From Fimbriimonadaceae bacterium (lineage in GTDB: Bacteria; Armatimonadota; Fimbriimonadia; Fimbriimonadales; Fimbriimonadaceae), in contig CP075364.1 of assembly GCA_019454105.1 (NCBI GenBank), positions 1,925,362 to 1,989,361 on the forward strand: a stretch of 64,000 nucleotides of DNA, in the 5' to 3' direction. Numbering within the stretch: the stretch's first letter is position 1; each line of letters begins with the position of its first letter. Below, piece after piece: positions 18,956 to 26,692 of the stretch. The position numbers were made by a program, and so were the translations under genes. The notes beneath the pieces are model-generated. The model saw nothing but the letters and a program-made list of their open reading frames with translations. It was not told where the DNA came from and ran no database searches.

Positions 18956-19433
18956 ATGGCTCGGTTGAGAGTCCTTTTTCGTTTGTTGCTCACCGTCCTC
19001 TAGCACCACCGCGCAGGGGGAGGACAGCCTTGTCGGCGTCGAAGTCATCGTGCCAGTGACAGACTCATGAGGCAGGGACGTTCCCCTTGAGCCGCTTCTT
19101 GTCGTGTCGGCGCCCAAATCGTCCTGTTGGACTCCGGATGAATGGATCCAAGCTTACCGACCCCTTGAAGCCAGGCCGCTCGTCATCGTTGTCGTCGGTT
19201 AGGAAACCCTTGACCGGCTAACATCCCGCCCCCGGCACAGGGGCGTTCACATAGTCGACGACACAGAGGGTCGATGGTTGCCACGCTCCGGTCACGACGA
19301 TGCTCCTGTCGCCCTGGCCGTCAACCGGACTGGCGTCGTCACTGACGCCCGACAAGGGGAGCCTGCAGTGCGGCTCGTCCTACAATCTTCTGCAAAGGTC
19401 AACCATCTAGAAGGACGAGGAGAAAGATTGTGA
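18956..19433 (+). pseudogene. Remnant of a secreted redoxin-like gene (frameshift plus two in-frame stops)
   Basis: ATG 18956 opens a signal-like stretch (MARLRVLFRLLLTVL) that hits TAG at 19001. In the frame starting at 19002 the reading stays protein-like to the TGA at 19431-19433, broken only by TGA at 19068 and TAG at 19200. Pieces such as EPLLVVSAPKSSCWTPDEW and DAPVALAVNRTGVV resemble thioredoxin/AhpC-type proteins. The final TGA overlaps the GTG start of the next broken gene as GTGA, a layout that makes sense only if this frame was once translated. I therefore call it a decayed gene. The redoxin label is a weak resemblance seen by eye. Confidence 0.5.
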
Positions 19434-19803
19434 ACAACTCAAGTCACGGTTTCACCTTGACGAGATTCTCGTCTGTATTGCCATTGTCGCGGTCTTAGTG
19501 GGGTTGAGCACGCCCGTCCTCGTTGAGGCGACGCGATCCGCCAGGACCACCGAGAGCGTCATGAAACTTCGACAACTCAGAATGGCCCTCTCCCTTTATC
19601 AACAGCATTGGGCCGTATCCGAGAACGTTGTCACCTTCTTCGACCCCCGCTGCAACCGTCCTCCCATCGAAGAATACAACAGATTTAAGACTCGCAGGTT
19701 TCTTTCAGTGCTACTCAGCGGACGTCTTGTCAATAGAATGAGGCAAGGAAGCCTGACTGAGCTAGAAAATTATTCTGAGCTGCCTGAAATCAGAGGCACT
19801 TAG
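19430..19803 (+). pseudogene. Type IV prepilin-like gene broken by a single missing base
   Basis: A good ribosome site (GAGGAG at 19417-19422) precedes GTG 19430, which reads VNNSSHGFTL, the start of a class III prepilin leader (cleavage after Gly). Near 19460 one base seems lost. Restoring it gives GFTLTEILVCIAIVAVLVGL, the classic methylation motif with Glu5 and a hydrophobic helix. The new frame then stays open to the stop at 19801-19803. The repaired product would be 124 aa, a minor pilin or pseudopilin with a small C-terminal domain (TESVMKLRQLRMALSLYQQH). As written, translation ends soon after the leader. A sequencing error is possible, but both neighbours are also damaged. Confidence 0.8.
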
Positions 19804-19827
19804 CAAAAAACGAGAGTGCGAACAATC

Positions 19828-20226
19828 ATGAATCACTTTAAGCACCAAACACGAAAGAGCCTTCGGGTGTCCGAAACCGGAAGCAGCCGATGGCTCGCCT
19901 ACGCCGCCTTCATCGTCCCGAGCTGGCTCGCTTTGACGTTCCCGATCGTTACAAGCTGGAACGTCGCGTTTGCCCAACCTCTTCCTTCGCCCCCTCCCGA
20001 CTGCGGGCTCAACAACCAATGCAAGGACGAGCCCGACCCGTGTCCAATGGGGCCGACAGTTCCTGACACGAACACTTACTGTTGCTCGGAGCCGAACCCG
20101 ACACTTCTCAAGAACTATACAGGTTACTGGAAGAGGTGTTCGGGCGTCTATAAACCTTACTGCCACTTTACCAACAACATGCCGGGAGGAACTTGCGGAA
20201 GCGAGTTCCCGCGACAATGTTATTGA
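19828..20226 (+). CDS. Cys-rich exported protein, unknown family
   Basis: From ATG 19828 the product is 132 aa. It has a long N-region and a hydrophobic segment (WLAYAAFIVPSWLALTF) ending with a likely cleavage near AFAQ, then a mature part of about 78 residues with nine cysteines in the pattern CGLNNQC, DPCPMG, YCCSE, KRCSG, YCHFT, TCGSE, QCY. This is unlike the rest of the window, and it implies several disulfides in the envelope or outside the cell. It sits between a broken prepilin and another broken gene, but is itself intact. GTG 19816 is an alternative start. The unusual composition also leaves a toxin-like or spore-coat-like role open. Confidence 0.65.
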   Translation: MNHFKHQTRKSLRVSETGSSRWLAYAAFIVPSWLALTFPIVTSWNVAFAQPLPSPPPDCGLNNQCKDEPDPCPMGPTVPDTNTYCCSEPNPTLLKNYTGYWKRCSGVYKPYCHFTNNMPGGTCGSEFPRQCY

Positions 20227-20240
20227 CCCAGGGAGAGCGG

Positions 20241-20871
20241 ATGATCGCGCCGCCCGTGAAAATGCGGCTGCTGGTCATTAGCCTTGTCGTCGCGATTGGT
20301 CTCAGGGCTTACATGGTCTGGAGGCCAAAGAGCCTCGAAGAAGTGGCTAGAACCTTGGTGGAATGCCAAGTCGCGGGCGACTCAGACTGCCTCTATCGAC
20401 ACCTCCGACCGGAAGAGAGGCGGGCGGCGGGCTTCACGCGGGAGAACTTTCAACAGTATTTGAACGTCCTATTGACCGACAACCTCAAAGGGGGTGGAGC
20501 GCGACGGCGGCATCGTGTCCGAACAGGCCGGTTACACCGGATCAGCGGAACTGAAACTGGTCGGGCCTCACAAGGAAAGGACGTTCATCACTGGCGTCAC
20601 CGCCCATGGCGACGATGGCGTCATAGCCCCGAACCTTCCGGTCGTGATTCTTTGGTCTTATTGCTTCTTGGATTGGCCGCCCGGAAAGCCATGGCCGTCC
20701 GGCAAAGACAAGCTGAGATTCTTGGCGCCGTGCATCGAAGGGAAAGCGGCGTCGCTGGAGGCTATTGGCATCAAGGGGCTCCTTCTGGTCGGATCTGGCG
20801 CCACACCCGACCCGTACCTGACTTGGGAGGAGATCGTCAAGGAATATCGCAACCGCAGCGAGGCCCGGTAA
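20241..20871 (+). pseudogene. Membrane-anchored protein gene, frameshifted in a G5 run
   Basis: The start is ATG 20241 with GGGAGAG upstream. A single helix (RLLVISLVVAIGLRAYMVW) is followed by a soluble domain that reads sensibly to about 20490. There a run of five Gs (20490-20494) shifts the frame; with four Gs it continues as VERDGGIVSEQAGYTGSAEL and stays open to the stop at 20869-20871. The repaired product would be 209 aa, a single-pass protein of unknown function. Homopolymer indels are a known error of some sequencing methods, so a true break is not certain. It forms a group with the three preceding genes (same strand, short gaps). Confidence 0.7.
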
Positions 20872-20895
20872 GCCGGCTCACGATTCAGCGAGGCT

Positions 20896-20970
<75 letters not shown>

Positions 20971-21017
20971 TCATGGGCGCCCCAGTTTGGCACGCGCGGC
21001 ACGCCAGACCAAGGGTC

Positions 21018-21091
21018 TGGAGCGGGCGATGGGAATCGAACCCACGTGGCCAGCTTGGAAGGCTGGAGCTTTACCATTAAGCTACGCCCGC
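21018..21091 (-). tRNA. tRNA-Gly (anticodon TCC)
   Basis: A 74-nt cloverleaf on the - strand with acceptor GCGGGCG/CGCCCGC, anticodon stem CCAGC/GCTGG around loop CTTCCAA, and encoded CCA. It lies 47 bp from the CCC isoacceptor and shares most of its acceptor and T-arm sequence, so the pair probably arose by duplication. Confidence 0.95.
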
Positions 21092-21141
21092 GTCCACCCT
21101 CCATTATAGGGCGGTCGGGCCCGCGCGGTCAAGCCAAAAGG

Positions 21142-21147
21142 TACCGT
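21142..21147 (+). promoter_or_regulatory. -10-like box 7 nt before ATG 21155
   Basis: TACCGT, then ccccttc, then ATG. No Shine-Dalgarno sequence is seen. Confidence 0.4.
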
Positions 21148-21154
21148 CCCCTTC

Positions 21155-21616
21155 ATGCCTGACCTCACGACTGTCAAGGACTGGTCGATCGTGATCGCCG
21201 GCATCGTCGCCCTGGTGACTTTCTTGATCGGCACCCTGGAGTACCGCCGAAGGGGTCAATATGAGCGCGCCCAGAGCTTTGTCGAGACCCGGCGCCGTTT
21301 CCTTGAGTCGCCCGTCTTTCAACAAGGGCTCCACCTGCTCGAGGCCGACGACCCCAAGCTCGCCGACCTCCCGGTCCAGCAAAGACGCAGCTTTCTCGGG
21401 TTTTTCGAGGAGGTCGCCCTCCTCACCAATTCACGGCAGATCAAGAAGGAAGTCGCGAACTACATGTTCGGCTACTACATTGAGCTCGCTGCCCGGAGCC
21501 GCCACCTTTGGAGCGGCCTCGACCCTGACAGCCCCTACTGGACCGTGTTCCGCGACTTTGCCTCCGAGATGCAGGGCCTCGAAGACACGAGGCCCCGATC
21601 CGCATTGCGGTTTTGA
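21155..21616 (+). CDS. Small membrane-anchored helical protein (DUF4760-like)
   Basis: 153 aa with one N-terminal helix (WSIVIAGIVALVTFLIGTL), then a soluble, mostly helical domain rich in Arg, Phe and Glu (EYRRRGQYERAQSFVETRR). This resembles DUF4760-type proteins, which have a similar anchor and cytoplasmic helical part. The function is unknown. The start ATG 21155 is set by the -10-like box 7 bases upstream and by the position of the helix. Confidence 0.65.
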   Translation: MPDLTTVKDWSIVIAGIVALVTFLIGTLEYRRRGQYERAQSFVETRRRFLESPVFQQGLHLLEADDPKLADLPVQQRRSFLGFFEEVALLTNSRQIKKEVANYMFGYYIELAARSRHLWSGLDPDSPYWTVFRDFASEMQGLEDTRPRSALRF

Positions 21617-21653
21617 GCCGTCCTAACCGTGGTCGCTAGGGCTCGCGCGTCGG

Positions 21654-21659
21654 TATGAT
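21654..21659 (+). promoter_or_regulatory. -10-like box 6 nt before ATG 21666
   Basis: TATGAT, then tcgggc, then ATG. No Shine-Dalgarno sequence is seen. Confidence 0.55.
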
Positions 21660-21665
21660 TCGGGC

Positions 21666-22343
21666 ATGGAGTTCCTGCTCAGCCGCTGCGTCGGTCTGGC
21701 CACTCCGGAACCACAGGCCGCCGAGCAATACTATCGGAACCGGCTCGGCATGCGGATCCTTGGCAACGAGGCAGGAACGGAGTTGGCCGCCGGCCCCCTG
21801 AGGCTCTTCATCGATCCCGGATCGCGCCGCCCCTTGGTGCTTGAACTCCTCACTCCCCGGCTCGACGAGGCGCGGACGACGGTGCGGAGCCTGGGTTTCG
21901 AGGAAATCGTTTGGAAGGGGCAGGGCCAGTCGTGCCTCGTCCGTGACCCGTTCGGACTCACACTGAACGTCTTTGAGGACTCGGGCGCGTTTCTTCCCTC
22001 CGAGATCGAGCCGCCGGAGGACAGCGTGGTCAAGCCCTGTCTCGGGGCCTTGACGCCCGGGCCGGAGGCGACGGCGCAGTTCTATTCCAAAGTCCTCTCC
22101 TCGCCTTCCAACAAACTGGCGGACGGCTCTTTCGCGGTTGACTCGGGCTCGCTCCGATTGCGGTTTCGAGAAGGGACGGAGACCCGGCCCGCCCTTTGGC
22201 TTGCCAACGACGCGCCGTCGTGCCTACCGGAAGACTCGGGCTGGACTGAAGTGGCCGATCGGGCCTTTGAAGACCCGTTTGGCGTGGTCTGGTGCGCCGA
22301 AACGATCGAAAAGGCGACCCACGCCGTCGTCACTCCCCTATAA
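21666..22343 (+). CDS. Two-domain VOC (glyoxalase-like) protein
   Basis: 225 aa with two halves that each resemble a vicinal oxygen chelate module: residues about 5-105 (with EQYYRNRLGM and VRDPFGLTLNVFED) and about 118-218 (with AQFYSKVLSS and FEDPFGVVWCAE). The PFG at the end of each half is characteristic. Conserved metal ligands (His/Glu) are not all evident, so it may bind a ligand rather than catalyse. It is followed 9 bases later by the next gene, whose own -10-like box lies inside the last codons of this one. Confidence 0.7.
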   Translation: MEFLLSRCVGLATPEPQAAEQYYRNRLGMRILGNEAGTELAAGPLRLFIDPGSRRPLVLELLTPRLDEARTTVRSLGFEEIVWKGQGQSCLVRDPFGLTLNVFEDSGAFLPSEIEPPEDSVVKPCLGALTPGPEATAQFYSKVLSSPSNKLADGSFAVDSGSLRLRFREGTETRPALWLANDAPSCLPEDSGWTEVADRAFEDPFGVVWCAETIEKATHAVVTPL

Positions 22344-22344
22344 T
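22339..22344 (+). promoter_or_regulatory. Consensus -10 box 7 nt before ATG 22352
   Basis: A perfect TATAAT, then ctggctc, then ATG. The box overlaps the stop region of the previous gene. This is the best single example of the leaderless arrangement in the window. Confidence 0.65.
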
Positions 22345-22351
22345 CTGGCTC

Positions 22352-22855
22352 ATGGTGCTTTCCGTCCCGTTCTCGCAATTCGCGGCCGAGGTCTCGCGCC
22401 GTTGCGAGAACCGCTTGGCGTATGTTTCGCGCAGCGGGTCGCGGTCCGTGGTCACGAGCGGGGACACGATGCGGTCACTCGTGGTCAGGGCCGAGACCGA
22501 ACTCGCCCTCGACGAAGTTCGAACCGAGCTGACGGCCCAAGGACTGATCGTCCACGAGGGGGAGTGGTCGACTGAAGCGGTTTCAACCGAGCATCCGCAC
22601 GGCTTCTGGTTCTCTGCCGTAGCCTATCAGAGTTCGGAAGACCGGCCGGGGCTCTGGGTCGACGCGACCTTTGAGGAGCCGTCGCAAGGAGCCGTCTTGA
22701 CCAGACTGGTGGAAGAAGTCCGCGAAGAGGCCGGAGCGCCCGACCTCACGGTCGAGGAGTTCCTCCGGATGGCCGACCCGAACGTCGTGATCGTCAGTTT
22801 GGACGAAGCCAAGGGCTTTGCCCAAGCGGCCAGGCCAGCCGAACCCTGTGACTGA
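22352..22855 (+). CDS. Conserved-looking hypothetical protein
   Basis: From ATG 22352 the product is 167 aa, soluble, acidic and without a signal peptide or clear motif. Two stretches look structured: a strand-rich N-terminal half (SGDTMRSLVVRAETELALDE) and a C-terminal half ending in FAQAARPAEPCD. I recognise no family. The start is fixed by the consensus -10 box 7 bases upstream; a longer reading would overlap the VOC gene. Confidence 0.55.
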   Translation: MVLSVPFSQFAAEVSRRCENRLAYVSRSGSRSVVTSGDTMRSLVVRAETELALDEVRTELTAQGLIVHEGEWSTEAVSTEHPHGFWFSAVAYQSSEDRPGLWVDATFEEPSQGAVLTRLVEEVREEAGAPDLTVEEFLRMADPNVVIVSLDEAKGFAQAARPAEPCD

Positions 22856-22872
22856 GGGTCCGTCCTCACGGG

Positions 22873-22878
22873 TAGAGT
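22873..22878 (+). promoter_or_regulatory. -10-like box 7 nt before ATG 22886
   Basis: TAGAGT, then tccggca, then ATG. No Shine-Dalgarno sequence is seen. Confidence 0.5.
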
Positions 22879-22885
22879 TCCGGCA

Positions 22886-24556
22886 ATGATCGGGCCTGCC
22901 CTTGTCCTCTGGTCGGCGCTCGTCGGGAACTCCCCCATGACCGACACCGTGATCCAGTTCGAAGCCGACCTCACGTCGCTCAACAGGTTCTATGCTTGGC
23001 CAGCAGACGACGCGACCCGTGCCAGGTGGGAAAGGTTCGCCGACGACCAGGCGCGCAAGCTTAGCGGTGTTCCGTTCGAGTCGCTTGACCTGGAGGGCAA
23101 GGTCGATTGGATCCTCTTGCGAAGCCAGATCGAGGTCGTGAGGGAACGGGCTAGGTTCGAGGCCGACCGAGGAGCGACCGTCGCAAAATGGCTGCCCTTC
23201 CAGAAGCCGATCCTTGAGTTGGAACGAGCCAGGGTGATGGTCCAGGAGCCCGATCCGCCAGAGACGGCCGCCGTGCTCGACTCGATCAAGGCTCAAGCGG
23301 ACAAGGTCAGGCAAGACTCGGAAAACCGGCCGTCCCCCACACTCGCCCTCCGCGCCGCAAAGCGCATCGACCGCTTGGGCAAGATGCTTGACCAGTGGTT
23401 CAAGCACTACGACGGGTTCAAGCCAGAGTTCTCATGGTGGTGCCGGAAGCCCTTTGCCTCGGCCAAAAGCTCTTTGGAGGCTCTTGAGAAGACCTTCCGT
23501 GAAGAGGTGGCGCAGCAAAAGGGAGAGCCCTCGGACCCTCTTGTCGGCGACCCGATCGGCCGGGACGCCTTGATGCAAGCCCTTCGGCGGGAGTTCTTGG
23601 ACACGACGCCCGAGAAGCTGATCGAGATCGCCCGGCACGAGGAGGCATGGTGCCTGCAAGAGCTCAAGAAGGCGGCCCGAGAACTCGGTCACGGTGACGA
23701 TTGGCGCAAGGCGATGGAGCAGGTCAAGGGGCTTCACGCTCCGGTCGGTGGCCAAGACCTCTTGGTCGCCGAACAAGCCCGGGAGGCCATCGAGTTCGTC
23801 CGAGACCTGGTGACGATCGACCCCCTCTGTGAAGAGACCTGGAGGGTGGACATGATCGACGAGGCGGGACAGAAGACGTTCCCGTTCGCCGCCTATGGTG
23901 GCCAGCGCATGCTCGTCAGCTATCCGACCGAGGGGATGGACCTCGACACGAAGACGATGAGCTTCCGCGGGAACAACCGCCACTTCACTCGCGCGATCAC
24001 CCAACATGAACTGATCCCGGGCCACCACTTGCAGGGGTACATGGCGCAGCGCCACGCTCGTCACCGGATGGTCTTCTCGACCCCGTTTTTCATCGAAGGC
24101 TGGGCCCTCTACTGGGAGATGCTCCTCTGGGACCTCGGATTCGCGAAGGCGCCCGAGGACCGCATCGGAATGCTTTTCTGGCGTTTGCACCGATGCGCCA
24201 GGATCGTGGTCTCGCTCCGGTTCCACCTGGGTGAGATGAGCCCCCAAGAGATGGTCGACTACCTGGTCGACAACGTGGGCCATGAGCGTTGGACAGCGAC
24301 CGGAGAGGTCCGGCGCTTCATCGGAGAAGACTATGGACCGCTCTACCAGTGCGCGTATATGATCGGAGGGCTGCAGCTTCGAGGGTTCAACAAGGCGCTG
24401 GTTCCGGGCACGATGACGCACCGGGAGTTCCATGACCGCGTCCTACGGATGGGCTCTATCCCGATGGCTCTTGTCGGCGTTTCGCTCGGCCTAACGAAGC
24501 CGGAAAGGGACTTCAAGGCCCCGTCCCGGATCCCCCTGTCCGACGAGAAGCCCTGA
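22886..24556 (+). CDS. DUF885 family protein, probable metallopeptidase
   Basis: 556 aa, the usual DUF885 length. The diagnostic motif is QHELIPGHHLQGYMAQRH (HExxPGH) at about residue 372, followed by FIEGWALYWEMLLWDLGF, where the Glu of EGWA is the likely third metal ligand. These match the zinc-peptidase-like family of predicted dipeptidyl/oligopeptidase proteins. The N-terminus (MIGPALVLWSALVGNS) might be a weak signal peptide, suggesting export. The actual substrate is unknown. Confidence 0.8.
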   Translation: MIGPALVLWSALVGNSPMTDTVIQFEADLTSLNRFYAWPADDATRARWERFADDQARKLSGVPFESLDLEGKVDWILLRSQIEVVRERARFEADRGATVAKWLPFQKPILELERARVMVQEPDPPETAAVLDSIKAQADKVRQDSENRPSPTLALRAAKRIDRLGKMLDQWFKHYDGFKPEFSWWCRKPFASAKSSLEALEKTFREEVAQQKGEPSDPLVGDPIGRDALMQALRREFLDTTPEKLIEIARHEEAWCLQELKKAARELGHGDDWRKAMEQVKGLHAPVGGQDLLVAEQAREAIEFVRDLVTIDPLCEETWRVDMIDEAGQKTFPFAAYGGQRMLVSYPTEGMDLDTKTMSFRGNNRHFTRAITQHELIPGHHLQGYMAQRHARHRMVFSTPFFIEGWALYWEMLLWDLGFAKAPEDRIGMLFWRLHRCARIVVSLRFHLGEMSPQEMVDYLVDNVGHERWTATGEVRRFIGEDYGPLYQCAYMIGGLQLRGFNKALVPGTMTHREFHDRVLRMGSIPMALVGVSLGLTKPERDFKAPSRIPLSDEKP

Positions 24557-24565
24557 TGACGGAAA

Positions 24566-24597
24566 GAGCCCCACACGGATCTTGCCGTGCGGGGCTC
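24566..24597. terminator. Long hairpin between convergent genes
   Basis: The arms 24566-24578 and 24585-24597 pair over 13 bases with one mismatch around a 6-base loop (atcttg). It lies between the DUF885 gene and the convergent small gene and may serve both. No T run follows on either strand. Confidence 0.5.
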
Positions 24598-24625
24598 AGG
24601 TCGGTCAGGAAACGGACTGGCCGTT

Positions 24626-24820
24626 TCAGACTTCTTTGACGTCGGTCGACTTGAAAGTCGCTTCGTTGACGAACTTGAAGAGCTTCGTACCCTCGTGCTC
24701 CGCCGTCAAGGCGTAGCGAACTTGCTCTCCGTTCTTGGTCTTGCGGACCATTTTGGTCTTCCGGACGTTGGATTCCGGAACGTCGACGTGCATGCGCGAC
24801 TTCAGGTTATAAAACTTCAT
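24626..24820 (-). CDS. Small basic conserved-type protein, 64 aa
   Basis: ATG 24820 with AAGGAAG upstream encodes a 64-aa, Lys-rich protein beginning MKFYNLKSRMHVDVPES and ending FKFVNEATFKSTDVKEV. The composition (K/R with YALTAEHEGTKLFKF) suggests a compact beta fold that may bind nucleic acid. I believe similar short proteins occur in several phyla but cannot name the family. It is divergent from the Fur-family gene, with 162 bp between the two starts. Confidence 0.7.
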   Translation of the reverse strand: MKFYNLKSRMHVDVPESNVRKTKMVRKTKNGEQVRYALTAEHEGTKLFKFVNEATFKSTDVKEV

Positions 24821-24969
24821 GTCACTTCCTTTGGTGGCGACGGGCGCCTCGGGCCGTCCATTGCCGCTCCTTTCGGTTGAGCTCTGGGTTAGGCTTCGCT
24901 TCAGTTTGTATCGGTCATGGCGTCTAGCGCAAGACTCCCGGTGCATTTTCGAGTACGAATTGGGTCTGG

Positions 24970-24975
24970 TACAGT
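24970..24975 (+). promoter_or_regulatory. -10-like box 7 nt before the Fur-family ATG
   Basis: TACAGT, then gaaaaac, then ATG 24983. The region shared with the divergent small gene may also hold a regulator site, but I see no clear 19-bp Fur-type palindrome. Confidence 0.5.
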
Positions 24976-24982
24976 GAAAAAC

Positions 24983-25462
24983 ATGCCTGACGAGGCCGAT
25001 TCCGGGTCTCATGCCCCAAATTCAGGGGCTTTCGAAAGGCTCGCCATCGAGCGGTTGCGGGCGTTCGGCCATCGAGTCACGGGTCCAAGGAGGATCGTGC
25101 TCAAGACTCTGGCGAAGGCTAACAAGCCTCTTTCTGCCTATGGGATCCATCAGGCGGTCACCTCCGGGGGTGGCAAGATCGACGTCGTCAGCGTCTACCG
25201 GATCCTCTCGACCCTGACACAGATCGGGGTCGTCCATCACGTGGGGATCGTGGACGGGTACGTGGCCTGCGCCCTCGGAAGCGACCACAGCGACCATGCC
25301 GGGCACGTCGTCTGCGAGGAGTGCGGGACTGTGGCAGAACTCGACCTCTCGGCCTCGGTGCTGAAAGCAGCCAACGAGCAAGTCGTCTCGCTCGGCTATC
25401 TTCCCCATCAGACCCGGATCGAAGTTCTGGCCCTTTGCAGGGTCTGCCGCAAGACCGGCTGA
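24983..25462 (+). CDS. Fur/Zur/PerR family transcriptional regulator
   Basis: 159 aa from ATG 24983. The winged helix spans about residues 15-85 (RLRAFGHRVTGPRRIVLKTL, then VSVYRILSTL, the DNA-reading helix). The dimer domain keeps HVVCEECGTV and a second CxxC near the end (LCRVC), the structural zinc site of the family. The regulatory metal site includes DHSDHAGH, which is richer in His/Asp than in plain Fur and compatible with Zur. Target genes cannot be assigned, though zinc-free L33/L32 genes occur at 48.5 kb. Confidence 0.9.
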   Translation: MPDEADSGSHAPNSGAFERLAIERLRAFGHRVTGPRRIVLKTLAKANKPLSAYGIHQAVTSGGGKIDVVSVYRILSTLTQIGVVHHVGIVDGYVACALGSDHSDHAGHVVCEECGTVAELDLSASVLKAANEQVVSLGYLPHQTRIEVLALCRVCRKTG

Positions 25463-25533
25463 CTGGGCCGAATGGGTCACACGGGTCCCGCCCAGCGGGA
25501 GGATTGGCGACGCTCAAAGGCACAATCAGGGGC

Positions 25534-25968
25534 ATGCCGACGAACAGCGCGACCGCAGAATGGAAAGGAACCCTGACCGAGGGCGCCGGCCACATCGCCT
25601 CGCGGACCGGGGTGATCGACGCTCCCTACTCGCTCAAGTCTCGAACGGATGAGACCAGCTTCACCAACCCAGAAGAGTTGATGGCCGCCGCTCACGCCGG
25701 CTGCTATTCAATGTTCCTCTCGGCCCTGCTTGCTGGGACGCAGTTCACGGCCACGAACATTAGGACGACCTCCCACGTGACGTTCGACAAGGTCGGCGAA
25801 GGCTTCGCCATCACTGGCATCAAGCTGGTTGTGGAGGCCGAGATTCCCGGGATCGGCGAAGACGAGTTCATGTCCTTGGCGACGAGCGCCAAAGACGGGT
25901 GCCCGGTCTCGAAAGCCTTGTCGTCGGTCCCGATGACACTCGATGCCAAGCTGACGGTCCCTGCCTAG
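25534..25968 (+). CDS. OsmC family peroxiredoxin
   Basis: 144 aa, single OsmC domain that reduces organic hydroperoxides with two cysteines. Both are present in their usual settings: AAAHAGCYSMFL and AKDGCPVSKAL. The N-terminal region (GTLTEGAGHIASRTGVI) and TNPEELMAAAHA match the OsmC subgroup rather than Ohr. The start is ATG 25534, with CACAAT 7 bases upstream and no ribosome site. It follows the Fur-family regulator by 71 bp on the same strand, so co-regulation under oxidative or metal stress is plausible. Confidence 0.92.
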   Translation: MPTNSATAEWKGTLTEGAGHIASRTGVIDAPYSLKSRTDETSFTNPEELMAAAHAGCYSMFLSALLAGTQFTATNIRTTSHVTFDKVGEGFAITGIKLVVEAEIPGIGEDEFMSLATSAKDGCPVSKALSSVPMTLDAKLTVPA

Positions 25969-25971
25969 ACC

Positions 25972-26673
25972 TCAGCGCGGTCGGTCCGCATAGCGGCCGA
26001 CGCCCCACTTCCGCTCGATCATGTCGTACCCGTCTGGGTCGAACTCTCGCAGTTCGGCCCGGACGAATGGATAGTAGTCGTTGACTCCAAAGTAGGCCTC
26101 GCTCAGTTCCGCGAAGTACTCCATCGGGTTGTTCAGCGCGTAGGCGCGGCGCTCGCCACCCCGGTTGTGGGCGACCGACTCGTACTTTCCCGAGAGCTTT
26201 GCGAGACGATAGGTGCCCGCGATGACAGGGTCGTCGAAACCATAGACGGTGTCATGGTAGCCATGGGCCAGTTCATGGAACGTCATCCACGGCTGGTTGA
26301 GCCCGATCCATTGCACATAGTTGACCGGGTTGGCGATCTCGACCGACTTGGCCTTCTCCGGGATATAGCCGTTCTGCCGCAACCACTCCGGACTGGTGTG
26401 GTAGCACGCACACGGGAAGTCCGGGTTCTTGTTCTCGACGAAGATCGGGATCTTCTTGAGAGCTTTCAAGGCGTGGGTCGGGACGGCCGTGGCGATCTCC
26501 CTCAACTGTCTGTCAAGAAGACTGATCGCGGGGTCTAAGGAGCCAGAATCAAGCCGTGCGGCCGGGCTCAGGTACACGGCCCAACCCGCGACGTCGCGAC
26601 GGGAATAGGCCGAAAAGGGCTCGTGGGCGAACGGGGCCTGCTGAAAGACGAAGGCCAGCAACGAAGCAAACAC
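25972..26673 (-). CDS. Secreted HExxH metallopeptidase, lethal-factor-like
   Basis: 233 aa with an N-terminal signal (MFASLLAFVFQQAPFA). The zinc motif is FHELAHGYHD at about residue 131, followed by NPMEYFAELSEAYFGVNDYYPF, where the Glu of FAELSE is a probable third ligand. This HExxH plus YFAE(L)SEA(Y)FG arrangement resembles the catalytic domain of anthrax lethal factor and related bacterial peptidases. The start is GTG 26673, with TACACT 5 bases upstream. It is probably active outside the cytoplasm; the substrate is unknown. It lies 3 bases from the end of the convergent osmC gene. Confidence 0.75.
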   Translation of the reverse strand: MFASLLAFVFQQAPFAHEPFSAYSRRDVAGWAVYLSPAARLDSGSLDPAISLLDRQLREIATAVPTHALKALKKIPIFVENKNPDFPCACYHTSPEWLRQNGYIPEKAKSVEIANPVNYVQWIGLNQPWMTFHELAHGYHDTVYGFDDPVIAGTYRLAKLSGKYESVAHNRGGERRAYALNNPMEYFAELSEAYFGVNDYYPFVRAELREFDPDGYDMIERKWGVGRYADRPR

Positions 26674-26678
26674 CGCCC

Positions 26679-26684
26679 AGTGTA
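26679..26684 (-). promoter_or_regulatory. -10-like box 5 nt before GTG 26673
   Basis: On the - strand TACACT, then gggcg, then GTG. No ribosome site lies between. Confidence 0.45.
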
Positions 26685-26692
26685 GCCGAGCG

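Noticed and set aside
18218-19117. A 299-aa open frame on -
   Set aside because: It overlaps two + strand genes and the redoxin remnant, with no signal, motif or ribosome site.
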